The translations under genes and the position numbers were made by a program. Under the pieces are notes generated by a model that saw only the letters and a list, made by a program, of their open reading frames with translations, was not told the DNA's origin and made no database searches. This document shows, piece after piece, positions 1 through 8,434 of a stretch of 50,911 nt of DNA. Within the stretch, counting starts at the first letter, position 1; each line of letters begins with the position of its first letter. This DNA comes from Deltaproteobacteria bacterium HGW-Deltaproteobacteria-14 (GTDB lineage Bacteria; Myxococcota_A; UBA9042; PHBI01), in contig PHBI01000002.1 of the NCBI GenBank assembly GCA_002841945.1, positions 75,972-126,882 on the forward strand, written 5' to 3'.

Positions 1-456
1 CAGCAGGTAGCGCGCTCCGTTGGCCTTGATGAAGAAGCCCGGGTTCTCGCCGTTGGGCTTGCCGCCGGTGACGAGCCAGGGGCCCGCGGGATCCAGCGCG
101 GGCGCTCCGGCGCAGGCGCCCTCGCGCAGGGCGTCGAGGGGCAGCGGCCCCGCGCCGATGCGGTTGTGAAACCAGCTCGAGTCCGCGACCTCGTCGAGCG
201 CGGTCGCGTTCAGCGCCTCGCCGCCGGGGTCGACGGCGAAGAAGTTCGAGATGGGGCGCAGCATCATCTGGTCGAGGCCGTCGGTGATGAGCCCGCTGAA
301 GTACGGCGACGGCGGCGGCGCGAACGGCTCCTGGTCGGGGTCGACGGTCATCGGTTCGGCGTCGTGGAAGGGCCGCGTCGAGCCGCACGCGGGGCCGAGG
401 AGGACCGCCAGCGCGAGGCTGAAGACGGCGAGGGGGCGAGCGCGTGGCAGGGGCAT
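1..456 (-). CDS. Lipoprotein, partial (3' end outside window)
   Basis: The reading frame is open from the ATG at 456 to the window edge with no stop, so only the first 152 residues are visible. Residues 1-24 form a lipoprotein signal: basic start, hydrophobic run, then LGPAC followed by G, so the mature protein probably begins at that Cys and is anchored in the envelope. The start at 456 was chosen over 465 because a GGAG lies about 9 nt upstream of it. The visible end reads GENPGFFIKANGARYLL, an ATP-grasp/kinase-like 'vKd..G.rYLLKfD' flavour, but I cannot name a family. It follows the beta-barrel gene on the same strand, separated by a large hairpin, so it may belong to the same envelope operon. 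Confidence 0.75.
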   Translation of the reverse strand, partial: MPLPRARPLAVFSLALAVLLGPACGSTRPFHDAEPMTVDPDQEPFAPPPSPYFSGLITDGLDQMMLRPISNFFAVDPGGEALNATALDEVADSSWFHNRIGAGPLPLDALREGACAGAPALDPAGPWLVTGGKPNGENPGFFIKANGARYLL

Positions 457-473
457 GGTGCGCATCTCCGCTA

Positions 474-636
474 AGGGGTGAGGTTGAAGTAACATGGTCA
501 AGATGCCTCAGGAGGCGGCGTCACCTGCGTGCCCTCGAGAACGAAGGCAGGCCGGGCGCCTTCCGAGCTTCTCGAGGGTGCACAGGGGGCGTCGGATCCA
601 CAGGCAGGTTGACCAAGTTGCTTTGACCTCACCCCT
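474..636 (+). repeat. Long bulge-free imperfect hairpin (about 80-nt arms)
   Basis: Position i pairs with position 1110-i from 474/636 to about 553/557 without a single gap. By hand, 65 of 80 positions pair if the plus strand is transcribed, including seven G-U wobbles (at 485, 486, 490, 518, 521, 530 and 531). On the minus strand those seven become A-C mismatches and only one other position gains a wobble. The base of the stem abuts the stop codon of the beta-barrel gene and its other foot lies just before the lipoprotein start. It could be a processed intercistronic structure, a plus-strand small RNA, or a palindromic mobile-element relic. Confidence 0.8.
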
Positions 637-1987
637 AAAATCCCGTCGTCGTGCCGACCACGACCCGAAACGTTGTGATGTCGCCGCCGAGGTCGAACGG
701 GCTGGTGCCGAGGGCGAGGAGGAACTCGAAGGGGTGATCATCGCGAGATCCGGGCATGATGCCGAAGCCGAACGAGGCCCGCATCCGCTCGAAGGAGAAC
801 CCGGCGAGATCCTGACCAAAGGCGTTGCCGACCGACGCGAACAGCGCCCCGTCGAGCCACACCCAAATGGGCCAGCTGTAGCGAAACGTCAGCGAAAACG
901 TGCTCGAGCCGCGCAGCAACCCGGTCGAGAAGGCGCGCATCGGACGCTTTCCGCCGAGCTCGACCAGCTCCGTGAAGGGCACCTGCCCGTCGCCGATGGG
1001 CCTGACGAAGCTCGTGTCGAGCCACAGCCCGATCGTCCGCTGGTGCCAGATGTCGAGCGACCCGCCGAAGGCGGCGCCGTACTGAAGCCAACCGTCGCCC
1101 TCACCGCTGGTGAGGAGCCCCGCGCTGGCGGTCAGCTCGAGGCGGACGCCCGACTCGGGGCTCGGCCGGAGCGGGCGGCTGTCGATGGCGAGCGACAGGC
1201 TCGGCACGATCGCGGTGAAGCCGCGCTCGAAGCCCGGTGGCACGGCGTAAGTCCCACCCGCGACGAGCGTGTCGAGGCGCGGCTCGCCGCAGCACCCGCC
1301 GTCGAAGAATCCGGAGCGGCGCGCGACGAGGCCGGCCTCGAGGTACCCCCGCGGGCCGATGTTCACGTCGTAGCCGAGGCCGCCCTCGATCCGGTCCTCG
1401 CCGTAACGGGAGATCGCGTCGGTGCCGCCGCGACCGCCAATCCCCGCGAAGACCCAGTCCTTGCGCCGCTCATAGGAGAACAGGAGCTTCAGGCGGCTGC
1501 CGGCGTCGCGATCGAAGTTGATGCGGTCGGCGAGGTCGAGGGTGATCCAGTCGCTTCCACCGTACGCCACGCGCAGCCGGAGATCGTTGGCGTCGAAGAA
1601 GAGGTGGTCCCAGAAGAAGTAGAGCCCGGCGCTCGGGAGGGCCCCGGCGTCGAGGCCGAAGTCGAAAGCGAAGGTCGGGATGATCCCGCCCGTCGAGCCG
1701 CCGAAGGTGAACACGTCGCCGACGTCGCCGAAGAACCCGGTGCGTTCCGCCTCGCGCGCGAGGAACACGACCGGGCGGCGCAGCACGTATTCGCTCACGA
1801 GGTAGAACGGCGACATCAGGACGCGCGGGATCCACAGCAGGACCTCGCCCGCGGTGGTGCCCTCCTCGGCCCGGTTGTCGTAGTCGGGGATGGCGCGCTT
1901 GCCGTCGTCGGCGCGAGCCGCCGGGGCCATCGCGGCGAGCAGGGCGGCGACGCAGGTGACGACGACGACGCGCGGGGCGGCGGTCAT
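635..1987 (-). CDS. D15/BamA-like outer-membrane beta-barrel protein
   Basis: A 450-residue protein with a Sec signal peptide (residues 1 to about 26, cleavage after APAARA). The rest is dominated by alternating hydrophobic and polar beta-strand segments rich in Gly, Tyr, Phe and Trp. The last residue is Phe, as expected for a barrel inserted by the BAM machinery. The layout resembles the membrane part of the bacterial surface antigen (D15/Omp85) superfamily, without recognisable POTRA domains, so it is shorter than BamA. Its start overlaps the end of the upstream carrier gene by 4 nt (ATGA), indicating translational coupling. The function is not known from sequence; an outer-membrane channel or translocation role is an inference. 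Confidence 0.8.
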   Translation of the reverse strand: MTAAPRVVVVTCVAALLAAMAPAARADDGKRAIPDYDNRAEEGTTAGEVLLWIPRVLMSPFYLVSEYVLRRPVVFLAREAERTGFFGDVGDVFTFGGSTGGIIPTFAFDFGLDAGALPSAGLYFFWDHLFFDANDLRLRVAYGGSDWITLDLADRINFDRDAGSRLKLLFSYERRKDWVFAGIGGRGGTDAISRYGEDRIEGGLGYDVNIGPRGYLEAGLVARRSGFFDGGCCGEPRLDTLVAGGTYAVPPGFERGFTAIVPSLSLAIDSRPLRPSPESGVRLELTASAGLLTSGEGDGWLQYGAAFGGSLDIWHQRTIGLWLDTSFVRPIGDGQVPFTELVELGGKRPMRAFSTGLLRGSSTFSLTFRYSWPIWVWLDGALFASVGNAFGQDLAGFSFERMRASFGFGIMPGSRDDHPFEFLLALGTSPFDLGGDITTFRVVVGTTTGF

Positions 1988-3408
1988 GACGTCCCCCCGG
2001 CGTCGAGCGCGGCCTCACGGGCCCGGTGCAGGCGCGTGAGGCGAACCGTGACGAGCAGCCAGAGGGCCACGAACGCGATGTTGATCACGATGAAGGTCGC
2101 GATGTCGAAGGCCAGCAGGGAGGCGCTGCCCAGGAGGACGAGGAGCGCGCTGAGGACGTCGCCTCCGCGCTTGAAGAAGGTGTCGATGACGGCCTTGGCC
2201 TTGTACTTCTGGTCGCGGCTCGTGCCCAACCACAGGGCCTGCTGGGCCGTGTTCTGGAGGCTGTAGTCGACGCTGTTCTCGGCGATCTTCGAGACCTTCA
2301 CGACGAGCAGGACGGGGATGAGCGCGAGCGAGACGTAGCCGAGCAACGCCACGATAGGCAGCACGAAGAGCGCGACCCGGACCCCCCGATATTGGAGGAA
2401 TCGGGACACCACCAGGGCTTGTAGTGCGACGACGACGACGTTCACGATGGTGAAGAAGTCGCCGCGGAAGGCGCCGATGAACGTGCGTTCGTCCACGCCC
2501 TGGCTGGCGAACGCCGCCTCGGCGGCGACCTTCAGGTAGCGATCGAGGATGTACTCGCCGGTCGTGTTCACGAGGTTGAGGATCAAGATGAGGAGCGCCA
2601 TGTAGAGGAGGTAGCGGTCGCCGATGACGAGCTTGAAGCCGCCTTCGGAGGCCGGCCTGGCCGGGGCGCCCGGGGTGCTGTCGGCGGCGGCTGCGGCGTC
2701 GCGCCGCGCCAGGGCGCTCGCCTCGCGGCGGCTGATCACGGCGAGGAGACCGAGGGTCACGAGCAGGACGGCGGCGCCCAGCAGCATCACGGGGAGCTCG
2801 CTGCCGAAGAGCACGATCACCTGCTTGGCGATGGTGGAGCCCGTGGCGGCGCCGACCGTACCGCCGATGGCGATGAAGCCGAACAAGCGGCTGCCCTGCT
2901 CGGCGGTGTAGATGTCGTTGGCGAAGGACCAGAACTGAGCGATCACGAAGACGCTGAAGATGCCCACCCAGAGGTAGAAGCCGATCCCGATGACGGCGGC
3001 GGCCACGGACGCCTCGGCCCCGGGCGGCGGCGCGTGGTCGACGCCGAGCCCGCTGGCGAGCGCGTAGAAGATCAGCAGGTTGAGCGCGAAGAACCCGTAG
3101 CTGAGGGTGAGCAGGCGCATCCGCGAGACGCGGGCGTAGATCCAGTCGTAGAGGGCGAGCACGCCGACGAGGAGGATGGCCTGGCCGCCGGCCGCGTAGG
3201 TCTTCCACTCGGCGCCGTCATCGCCCGCGCCGACGATGAGCGGCTCGCGAGCGACCTTCACCAGGTAGTAGGCGAGCAGCAGGAGGAAGCCCGCGAGCGC
3301 GGTCAGCAGCGCCGTTCCTCCTTCGCCGCGATGCACGTCGGCGAACACGGCGAGGACCCGCTCGGCGGCGGAGCGAGAGCGCGGGCTCGGGCTCGGGGGC
3401 TGTGTCAT
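1984..3408 (-). CDS. Npt1/Npt2-type nucleotide or MFS-like carrier
   Basis: A 474-residue polytopic inner-membrane protein with about twelve hydrophobic segments beginning near residue 25 (ALLTALAGFLLLLAYYLVK). The AREPLIV motif after the first helix, followed by a K-TYAAGGQA-like segment, is typical of proteins annotated as Npt1/Npt2 family nucleotide transporters (related to the ATP/ADP translocase and MFS folds). In free-living bacteria the substrate is unknown, so nucleotide exchange should not be assumed. The ATG at 3408 is preferred over one at 3468 because GAGGAG lies 7 nt upstream. It is the first gene of a minus-strand operon with the overlapping beta-barrel gene and probably the lipoprotein. 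Confidence 0.75.
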   Translation of the reverse strand: MTQPPSPSPRSRSAAERVLAVFADVHRGEGGTALLTALAGFLLLLAYYLVKVAREPLIVGAGDDGAEWKTYAAGGQAILLVGVLALYDWIYARVSRMRLLTLSYGFFALNLLIFYALASGLGVDHAPPPGAEASVAAAVIGIGFYLWVGIFSVFVIAQFWSFANDIYTAEQGSRLFGFIAIGGTVGAATGSTIAKQVIVLFGSELPVMLLGAAVLLVTLGLLAVISRREASALARRDAAAAADSTPGAPARPASEGGFKLVIGDRYLLYMALLILILNLVNTTGEYILDRYLKVAAEAAFASQGVDERTFIGAFRGDFFTIVNVVVVALQALVVSRFLQYRGVRVALFVLPIVALLGYVSLALIPVLLVVKVSKIAENSVDYSLQNTAQQALWLGTSRDQKYKAKAVIDTFFKRGGDVLSALLVLLGSASLLAFDIATFIVINIAFVALWLLVTVRLTRLHRAREAALDAGGTS

Positions 3409-4294
3409 GGGTGCTCCTCGACGATCTGGGTGGGTTGTGCGCGCGGTGTGGCACGTCGCGCGCCGCATCGCGGCGGCGCCGTCCGGGGCCAGAGCGGCCT
3501 TGGCGACGCAGCGACGATGGGAGCAACGACATGGGATCCTCTGCTGGGGTGCGAGGCGCAGCGCTAGGGGGCAGGGGGCTCACGGCACCGATGGCGGGCC
3601 GCGGCGGGTCACCTTGGGGGGGCCCGCGCGGCCCGCGCCCCCCCTTGGGGTCCCACGAGGAGGGCCACCGTTACACGGCCGTGGGGAAAAAGCCCGAGCG
3701 TCCGCGTCCGGGGGCGGGACGGGGCGGCGTCGCGGGAGGGGGTTGGTGGTGTCGCTCGGGGCCGCGAGGAACACCACGCCCCGGGGCAAGGCCGCGGTCG
3801 CCCCGCTGGCCACGGCCAGGCGGTCAGCGCCCGCCGACCCCGCCGACCCCGCCTACCCCGCCTACCCCGATCGACGGTCCGGCGCCCGCGCCGCCCCTCG
3901 CCCGCCCATTGCGGGCGACCGAGGGGCCTCACGCCCGCGCCCCAAGCGGACGCGAGGCCCTCGCTGCGGAAGCGCAAGGGGGGTCAACCCCCCCCCTCGC
4001 ACCCCGCGACCGGGGTCCAAGGGTGGTCCTCGACCGGTCCACCGACCCCGCGGCGGGGTCGGAGGGGGGTGTCCGACCCCGCGCCGCCCCCGCCGCGCTG
4101 TCGCGAAGGGGGTGTCCGACTACCCCACCACCCCGCGCGCGGGGTCCGTGACCGGTCTCCGACCGGTGCACACCACCCCGACGAGACGGCGAGCCGGCGT
4201 CGCCCCCTCGCACCCCGCGGTCCCAGAGCGGCCCGATCTCGCGCGCCGCACCGATTGCCAGCCCCCCCGCCGACTGAACTAGGTTCCCCGCATC
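3409..4294. other. Gene-free, low-complexity GC-rich spacer
   Basis: No credible gene is present. Open frames here overlap one another in several frames and have Pro/Arg/Gly-rich nonsense composition. The stretch contains G and C runs (for example around 3612-3652), a 9-bp minisatellite, and nested inverted repeats. One is a 9-bp stem at 4042-4062 (CCGACCCCG, 3-nt loop, CGGGGTCGG). Its right arm can also pair with 4072-4080. The divergent promoters of the carrier gene (minus) and the methyltransferase gene (plus) must lie here, but no clear -35/-10 pair was found. Confidence 0.6.
3834..3869. repeat. 9-bp minisatellite, four units
   Basis: Four consecutive 9-mers: two copies of CCGACCCCG followed by two copies of CCTACCCCG. 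The unit length equals that of an unrelated array on the other side of the methyltransferase gene (6991-7044). Confidence 0.85.
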
Positions 4295-6925
4295 ATGGTA
4301 GGACCGCGCTTCATCCCCCGCTTCGACCCGCACGCCGCGCCGCTCCCCGAGGGCGTGACCGAGCGCCTCCACGCCTTCGCCCAGACCTGGCGCCCGCAGA
4401 CCGGCAGCGAGGAGCAGCTCTCCCAGTCGTTTCTCAACGGGCTCTGCGACGCCCTCGGCGTCGCCCGGCCCTACGACGACACCCACCCGGCCGAGGACTT
4501 CGGCTTCGAGAAGAAGGTCTACCTCGGCCCCACCGGCCCCCCGAGCAGCATCGACCTCTACAAGCGGGGCGCCTTCATCCTCGAGGCCAAGTGCGGCCGC
4601 AACAGCCCCCGCGACCCCGGCTTGCAGGCCGAGTGGGAGGCCGTCCGCGTCCGCGTCGACGAGGTCGTCGGCGACACCCCGACCGAGCCCGCCCGCGCCG
4701 CCGGCCGCAAGCTCCTCGAGACCTTCCGCGACCGCCTCGTCGACCTGCGCGTGCTCGACCCGGCCTGCGGCACCGGCAACTTCCTCTACGTGTCCTATGC
4801 CCTGGTGAAGAGCCTCGAGCACGAGGTCCTCGAGGCCCTGCGCGAGCTGGGCGGCACCCAGCAGAGCCTGTCGCTGGCCGGCCACACCGTCACCCCGAGC
4901 CACTTCATGGGGCTCGAGATCAAGCCCTGGGCCGCCGAGATCGCCCAGCTGGTGCTGACCCTCGGCCACCTCCAGTGGGAGCTCTTGCACCGCGGCCAGA
5001 GCGCCGTCGTCGACCCCGTGCTGTCGGCCGAGCGCTCGATCGCCTGCCGTGACGCGCTGATCACCTGGACCACCACCGTCCCGCGCCTGGGCCCCGACGG
5101 CGCGCCCCTGATGCGCTGGGACGGCCTGGCCACGGCGCTCCACCCGCGCACCGGCAAGGAGGTCCCGGACCCCACCGTGCAGGTCCCGGTGGTCGACTAC
5201 CTGGGGGTCGCCCCGGCGACCTGGCCCGCGGCCGACTTCATCGTCGGTAACCCGCCCTTTATCGGCAACAAGCCCATGCGCGAGCGGCTGGGGGACCCCT
5301 ACGTCGACGCGGTGCGTGCGGCCCACCCCGAGGTCCCCGACACGGTCGACTTCGTGGTCTATTGGTGGCACCGCGCAGCCGAGCACGCCCGCCTCGGCGC
5401 GACCCGCCGCTTCGGGCTGGTGACCACGAACAGCCTGCGCCAGACGCAGAACCGCCAGGTCATCGCGGCCCAGCTCGGGGCCGAGCCGCCGCTGCGGCTG
5501 GTGATGGCGGTGCCCGACCAGCCCTGGGTGGACGAGCGCGGCAGCGCCGACGTGCGCATCGCCATGACGGTCGGCGAGCGGTCGGGGCGCGACCGCACCA
5601 GCCTGGCCCGCCTCGGGCGGGTGGTGGTCGACTCCGGGGATCCCGAGCGGCTGGAGCTCGGCTGGACGCGGGTGCCGCAGATCCACGCCGATCTGACCGG
5701 CGGCGGGGCCGACGTGTCGAGCGCCGTGCCGCTGCGCGCCAACGCCGGGCTGTCCTTTCAGGGGATGAACCTGGTCGGCAAGGGCTTCCGCGTCAGCGCC
5801 GAAGAGATCCGCGGGCTGGGGTTCGAGGTCGACGCGCTGCCGCCGGTCATCCGCCCGTATCTGAACGCCCGCGAGCTGATGCAGGTGCGCCAGGAGCGCT
5901 GGGTGATCGACGCCTTCGGCTACACCGAGCCCGGGCTGCGCGAGGCGTGGCCGACCGTGTGGCAGCACCTCTACGATCACGTGAAGCCGGAGCGGGATCA
6001 GAACCGGGACGCGCAACGCAAGCGGGACTGGTGGCTCTTCGGAAGGTCGAACACGAAGCTGCGGGCGGCCCTCGAGGGGCTACCGCGCTACATCGCGACG
6101 CCCCGCGTCTCGAAGCACAGAGTCTTCACGACGTTGCCCATCGACACGATCCCTGACTGCCAGGTCGTTGCCGTCACGGTAGCTGAACCGTACCTCCTTG
6201 GTGTCCTCAGCTCCCTTCTGCACACGGTCTGGACGTTGCGCACCGCGTCCCGAAAGGGCGTAGGAAATGACCCGAGCTACGACAACACCAAGTGCTTCGG
6301 CACCTTCCCCTTCCCCGGCGCCACCCCCGACCAGCGGGCGGCCATCGGCGCCGTGGCCGAGGAGCTGGACGCCTACCGCCACGGGGTGCAGGCCCGGCAC
6401 CCGGACGTCACGCTGACGGCGATGTACAACCTGGTCGAGAAGCTCCGCGGCGCGCCCGAAGCGCCGCTGACGGCCAAGGAGCAGGCCCTGCACGCGAAGC
6501 TCGCGACGGAGGTGCTGATCCGGCTCCACGCCGAGCTCGACCGGGCGGTGCTCGACGCCTACGGCTGGCCGCCGGAGCTGGCGGACGAGGCGCTGCTCGA
6601 GCGGTTGGTGGCGCTCAACGAGGCGCGGTCCGCGGAGGAGGCGGCGGGGCAGGTCCGCTGGCTGCGCTCGCCCACGACGGAGGACGCGGGGGCGGTCAAC
6701 GGCGAGCTGGCGGTGTCGGGCCGGATCACGGCGGCGGCCAAGGTCGACAAGCGCGACTGGCCGAGCGACCCGCTCGAGCAGGTGCTGGCGGTCCTGGACC
6801 TGCTCGGCGCCAACGACCGCCGCCTGTCGGCCGACGAGGTCGCGGCCTGCTTTCACCGGGCGAGGAAGGACCGCGTCGCCGACATCGTGGCGCGCCTCAC
6901 CGAGCGGCGGGTGGTGCCCGCTTGA
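4295..6925 (+). CDS. MmeI-like restriction-methyltransferase with internal deletion
   Basis: An 876-residue protein. Residues 70-100 hold a nuclease-like segment: FEKK, then IDLYK (Asp87) and LEAK (Glu97, Lys99), a D...ExK arrangement. Residues 155-163 are DPACGTGNF (SAM-binding motif I) and 319-322 are NPPF (adenine methyltransferase motif IV). The remainder resembles the TRD and C-terminal helical part of type IIG/MmeI-like enzymes, which methylate adenine and cut nearby DNA. In intact relatives a helical spacer and the GAHYTP motif (motif X) lie between nuclease and motif I. Here only about 55 residues separate Lys99 from Asp155, so that block, which I estimate at 200-300 residues, is missing in frame near residue 110. 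Activity is therefore doubtful. No partner subunit is adjacent. Confidence 0.8.
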   Translation: MVGPRFIPRFDPHAAPLPEGVTERLHAFAQTWRPQTGSEEQLSQSFLNGLCDALGVARPYDDTHPAEDFGFEKKVYLGPTGPPSSIDLYKRGAFILEAKCGRNSPRDPGLQAEWEAVRVRVDEVVGDTPTEPARAAGRKLLETFRDRLVDLRVLDPACGTGNFLYVSYALVKSLEHEVLEALRELGGTQQSLSLAGHTVTPSHFMGLEIKPWAAEIAQLVLTLGHLQWELLHRGQSAVVDPVLSAERSIACRDALITWTTTVPRLGPDGAPLMRWDGLATALHPRTGKEVPDPTVQVPVVDYLGVAPATWPAADFIVGNPPFIGNKPMRERLGDPYVDAVRAAHPEVPDTVDFVVYWWHRAAEHARLGATRRFGLVTTNSLRQTQNRQVIAAQLGAEPPLRLVMAVPDQPWVDERGSADVRIAMTVGERSGRDRTSLARLGRVVVDSGDPERLELGWTRVPQIHADLTGGGADVSSAVPLRANAGLSFQGMNLVGKGFRVSAEEIRGLGFEVDALPPVIRPYLNARELMQVRQERWVIDAFGYTEPGLREAWPTVWQHLYDHVKPERDQNRDAQRKRDWWLFGRSNTKLRAALEGLPRYIATPRVSKHRVFTTLPIDTIPDCQVVAVTVAEPYLLGVLSSLLHTVWTLRTASRKGVGNDPSYDNTKCFGTFPFPGATPDQRAAIGAVAEELDAYRHGVQARHPDVTLTAMYNLVEKLRGAPEAPLTAKEQALHAKLATEVLIRLHAELDRAVLDAYGWPPELADEALLERLVALNEARSAEEAAGQVRWLRSPTTEDAGAVNGELAVSGRITAAAKVDKRDWPSDPLEQVLAVLDLLGANDRRLSADEVAACFHRARKDRVADIVARLTERRVVPA

Positions 6926-6990
6926 CCGAACTGGAACGAGCCCCGTCTCTTGGCGGCCGGTGGCGCTGCAAGCGGCGGAGAGGCGATCGG

Positions 6991-7044
6991 ATTGGGCAAA
7001 TTGGGCAAATTGGGCAAATTGGGCAAATTGGGCGAATTGGGCGA
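6991..7044. repeat. 9-bp minisatellite, six units
   Basis: Four copies of ATTGGGCAA followed by two copies of ATTGGGCGA, in perfect 9-bp register, then a partial unit. The array starts 66 nt after the methyltransferase stop codon. Its AT content contrasts with the flanking DNA. Confidence 0.92.
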
Positions 7045-7134
7045 ATTGGGGTCAGTCGGCCCAGCCGGACATCGCGGCGCGCTGACAAGGCATGGGTGGG
7101 CCGCGACGACGCCGAGAAAAATGTGGCGTGGGCT

Positions 7135-7183
7135 ACGTTTCTCGCTTGACGGGATCTTCGTGATCCAAAGCGCGAAAGTGCGG
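7135..7183. repeat. Short dispersed hairpin repeat, copy 1
   Basis: About 49 bp, nearly repeated in direct orientation at 12078-12126 (a handful of mismatches). Each copy has an imperfect inverted repeat: here TTTCTCGCTT (7138-7147) pairs with AAGCGCGAAA (7168-7177) around an inner GGATC/GATCC stem. The two copies flank the HNH remnant and the whole mer region. Confidence 0.75.
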
Positions 7184-7332
7184 ATGTGCCCTGAACGCCC
7201 GCACAGGATGGGCTGGGTGCGGCGTCAGGGGATTGATCCGGGAAAATCGTTCTCGGGCGTGGCTCGAAGGGCGGAAATGGGCTGACAGGGGCGCTGGGAG
7301 GGCGCGCAAACCCCTGTGGTATAAAGGGGTTC

Positions 7333-8090
7333 GTGAACAGGCACCACCAGCGCCGCCACCACCACGCCGGCCCGGTGAGCCGGGGCGGCCGCAAGGCCCG
7401 GCCGTGGCTCGAGCGGACCGACCGCGAGCTCGTCGCGCTGTCCCGCGGCGTCGGCGCGCTGAGGCTCGCCCTCGGTGACGGGCTCGCTGCGATGGACAAC
7501 GGCGGGCGCTTCATGCAGCTCGGGTTCTCGTCGCTCGGCGCCTACGCCCTCGAGCGACTCGGGCGCAGCAAGCGCTGGGCCGAAGACACCGCCCGGGTCG
7601 CGACCAAGATCGCGGCGCTGCCGATGACACGGCCCGCCGTCGCCGCCACCCTCGACGCAGGCGCGATCGGGCTCGCCTCGGCGCAGCTCGTCGCGCGGGT
7701 GGCCCAGCCCGCGACCGTCGACGCCTGGCTCGCCCGCGCCGCGGAGCGCACCACCAAGCACCTCCGCGAAGAGGTCGAGGCCGCCGACTCCATCGCCCGG
7801 GTCGACGGCGCCTGGGCCCCCGCCCGACCCCGACACCATGGCCGAGTACATCGACCTCGAGCGCGCGATGGTCGACGGCCGCGTCGCCGACCTCGTGACC
7901 GGCGGCGGCCAGATGTCCGGGGACCCGGGAGACAGCTCGGTCAATGGCGATCCCGGATCCACGCCAGGGTTCGGGACTCCGCCAGGCCAGATGTCCGGGG
8001 CGCTGCGGCCGGGTGCGGGGCGGGTGAGCCTGCGCTTTCATTTGCGCGCAGACCTCGCGCAGCTGTGGCGGGTGGACCAGCCCACGTCAT
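7333..8090 (+). pseudogene. HNH-endonuclease-family remnant, frameshifted and truncated
   Basis: A GTG start at 7333 with AAAGGGG 5 nt upstream opens a frame that reads like the N-terminal helical domain of a myxobacterial HNH endonuclease family (LGAYALERLGRSKRWAEDTA, then HLREEVEAA). After 7820 the sense moves to the next frame, which continues MAEYIDLERAMVDGRVADLV, a GQMSG repeat, and LRFHLRADLAQLWR. Removing one G near 7821 would rejoin GAWAPP to DPDTMAEY, so a single-base insertion is the simplest explanation. Similarity stops near 8085, before any His-Asn-His nuclease domain, where unrelated repeat sequence begins. The gene is dead regardless of the frameshift. Confidence 0.7.
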
Positions 8091-8094
8091 CGGT

Positions 8095-8129
8095 CACCGC
8101 AGCCAAGCAGCGCCGCCACGACGAACCCG
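8095..8129. repeat. Dispersed repeat R2, copy 1
   Basis: Begins CACCGCAGCCAAGCAGCGCC and recurs with two mismatches in the same orientation at 12216-12250. It marks the point where the HNH-family similarity ends. Confidence 0.8.
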
Positions 8130-8188
8130 TCGCCTCACGCTGCACCCGCACGCGCTCGATCACTGCTGCGCGAGCCTCGCCCTGTTCG

Positions 8189-8260
8189 GAAGCGCTCGAC
8201 GCGCTGCATCGCTACCCCTGGCCCGGCGACGGGCGCGAGCTGGAGCACGCGATCGAGCGC
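8189..8260 (+). pseudogene. 72-bp fragment copied from sigma-54 activator gene
   Basis: Matches 11730-11801 inside the downstream sigma-54 activator at 67 of 72 positions by hand count. It encodes the conserved [20 protein letters not shown] segment (activator: [11 protein letters not shown]). It carries no AAA+ core or HTH and is followed by a stop, so it is a relic. It shows that the activator or a close paralogue once extended into this region, or that segmental duplication occurred around the mer genes. Confidence 0.85.
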
Positions 8261-8434
8261 TGAGCCGCCGAGGGTGAGCCCGGCCTCCTGTGCCGACGCG
8301 GCGCCGTCCCGGTCCTCGACGAGCGGGAACCTCAGCCCAAGCGCGCCGTCGGCGCGACCGAGTCCTCCCGGCTGCATCCGCAGACCGCGACGGCGTGACC
8401 GTGATGAACGCCAATCACGCACGAGAGCCGCTGA

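Larger units (their letters stand above)
6926..7332. other. Intergenic region with minisatellite and dispersed repeat
   Basis: No gene is supported. It contains the 9-bp array at 6991-7044 and the short hairpin repeat at 7135-7183. The ribosome binding site (AAAGGGG) of the HNH-family pseudogene lies at its right end. Confidence 0.6.

Noticed and set aside
6991..7044. CRISPR-like array
   Set aside because: Units are only 9 bp and are contiguous without spacers, so it is a minisatellite.
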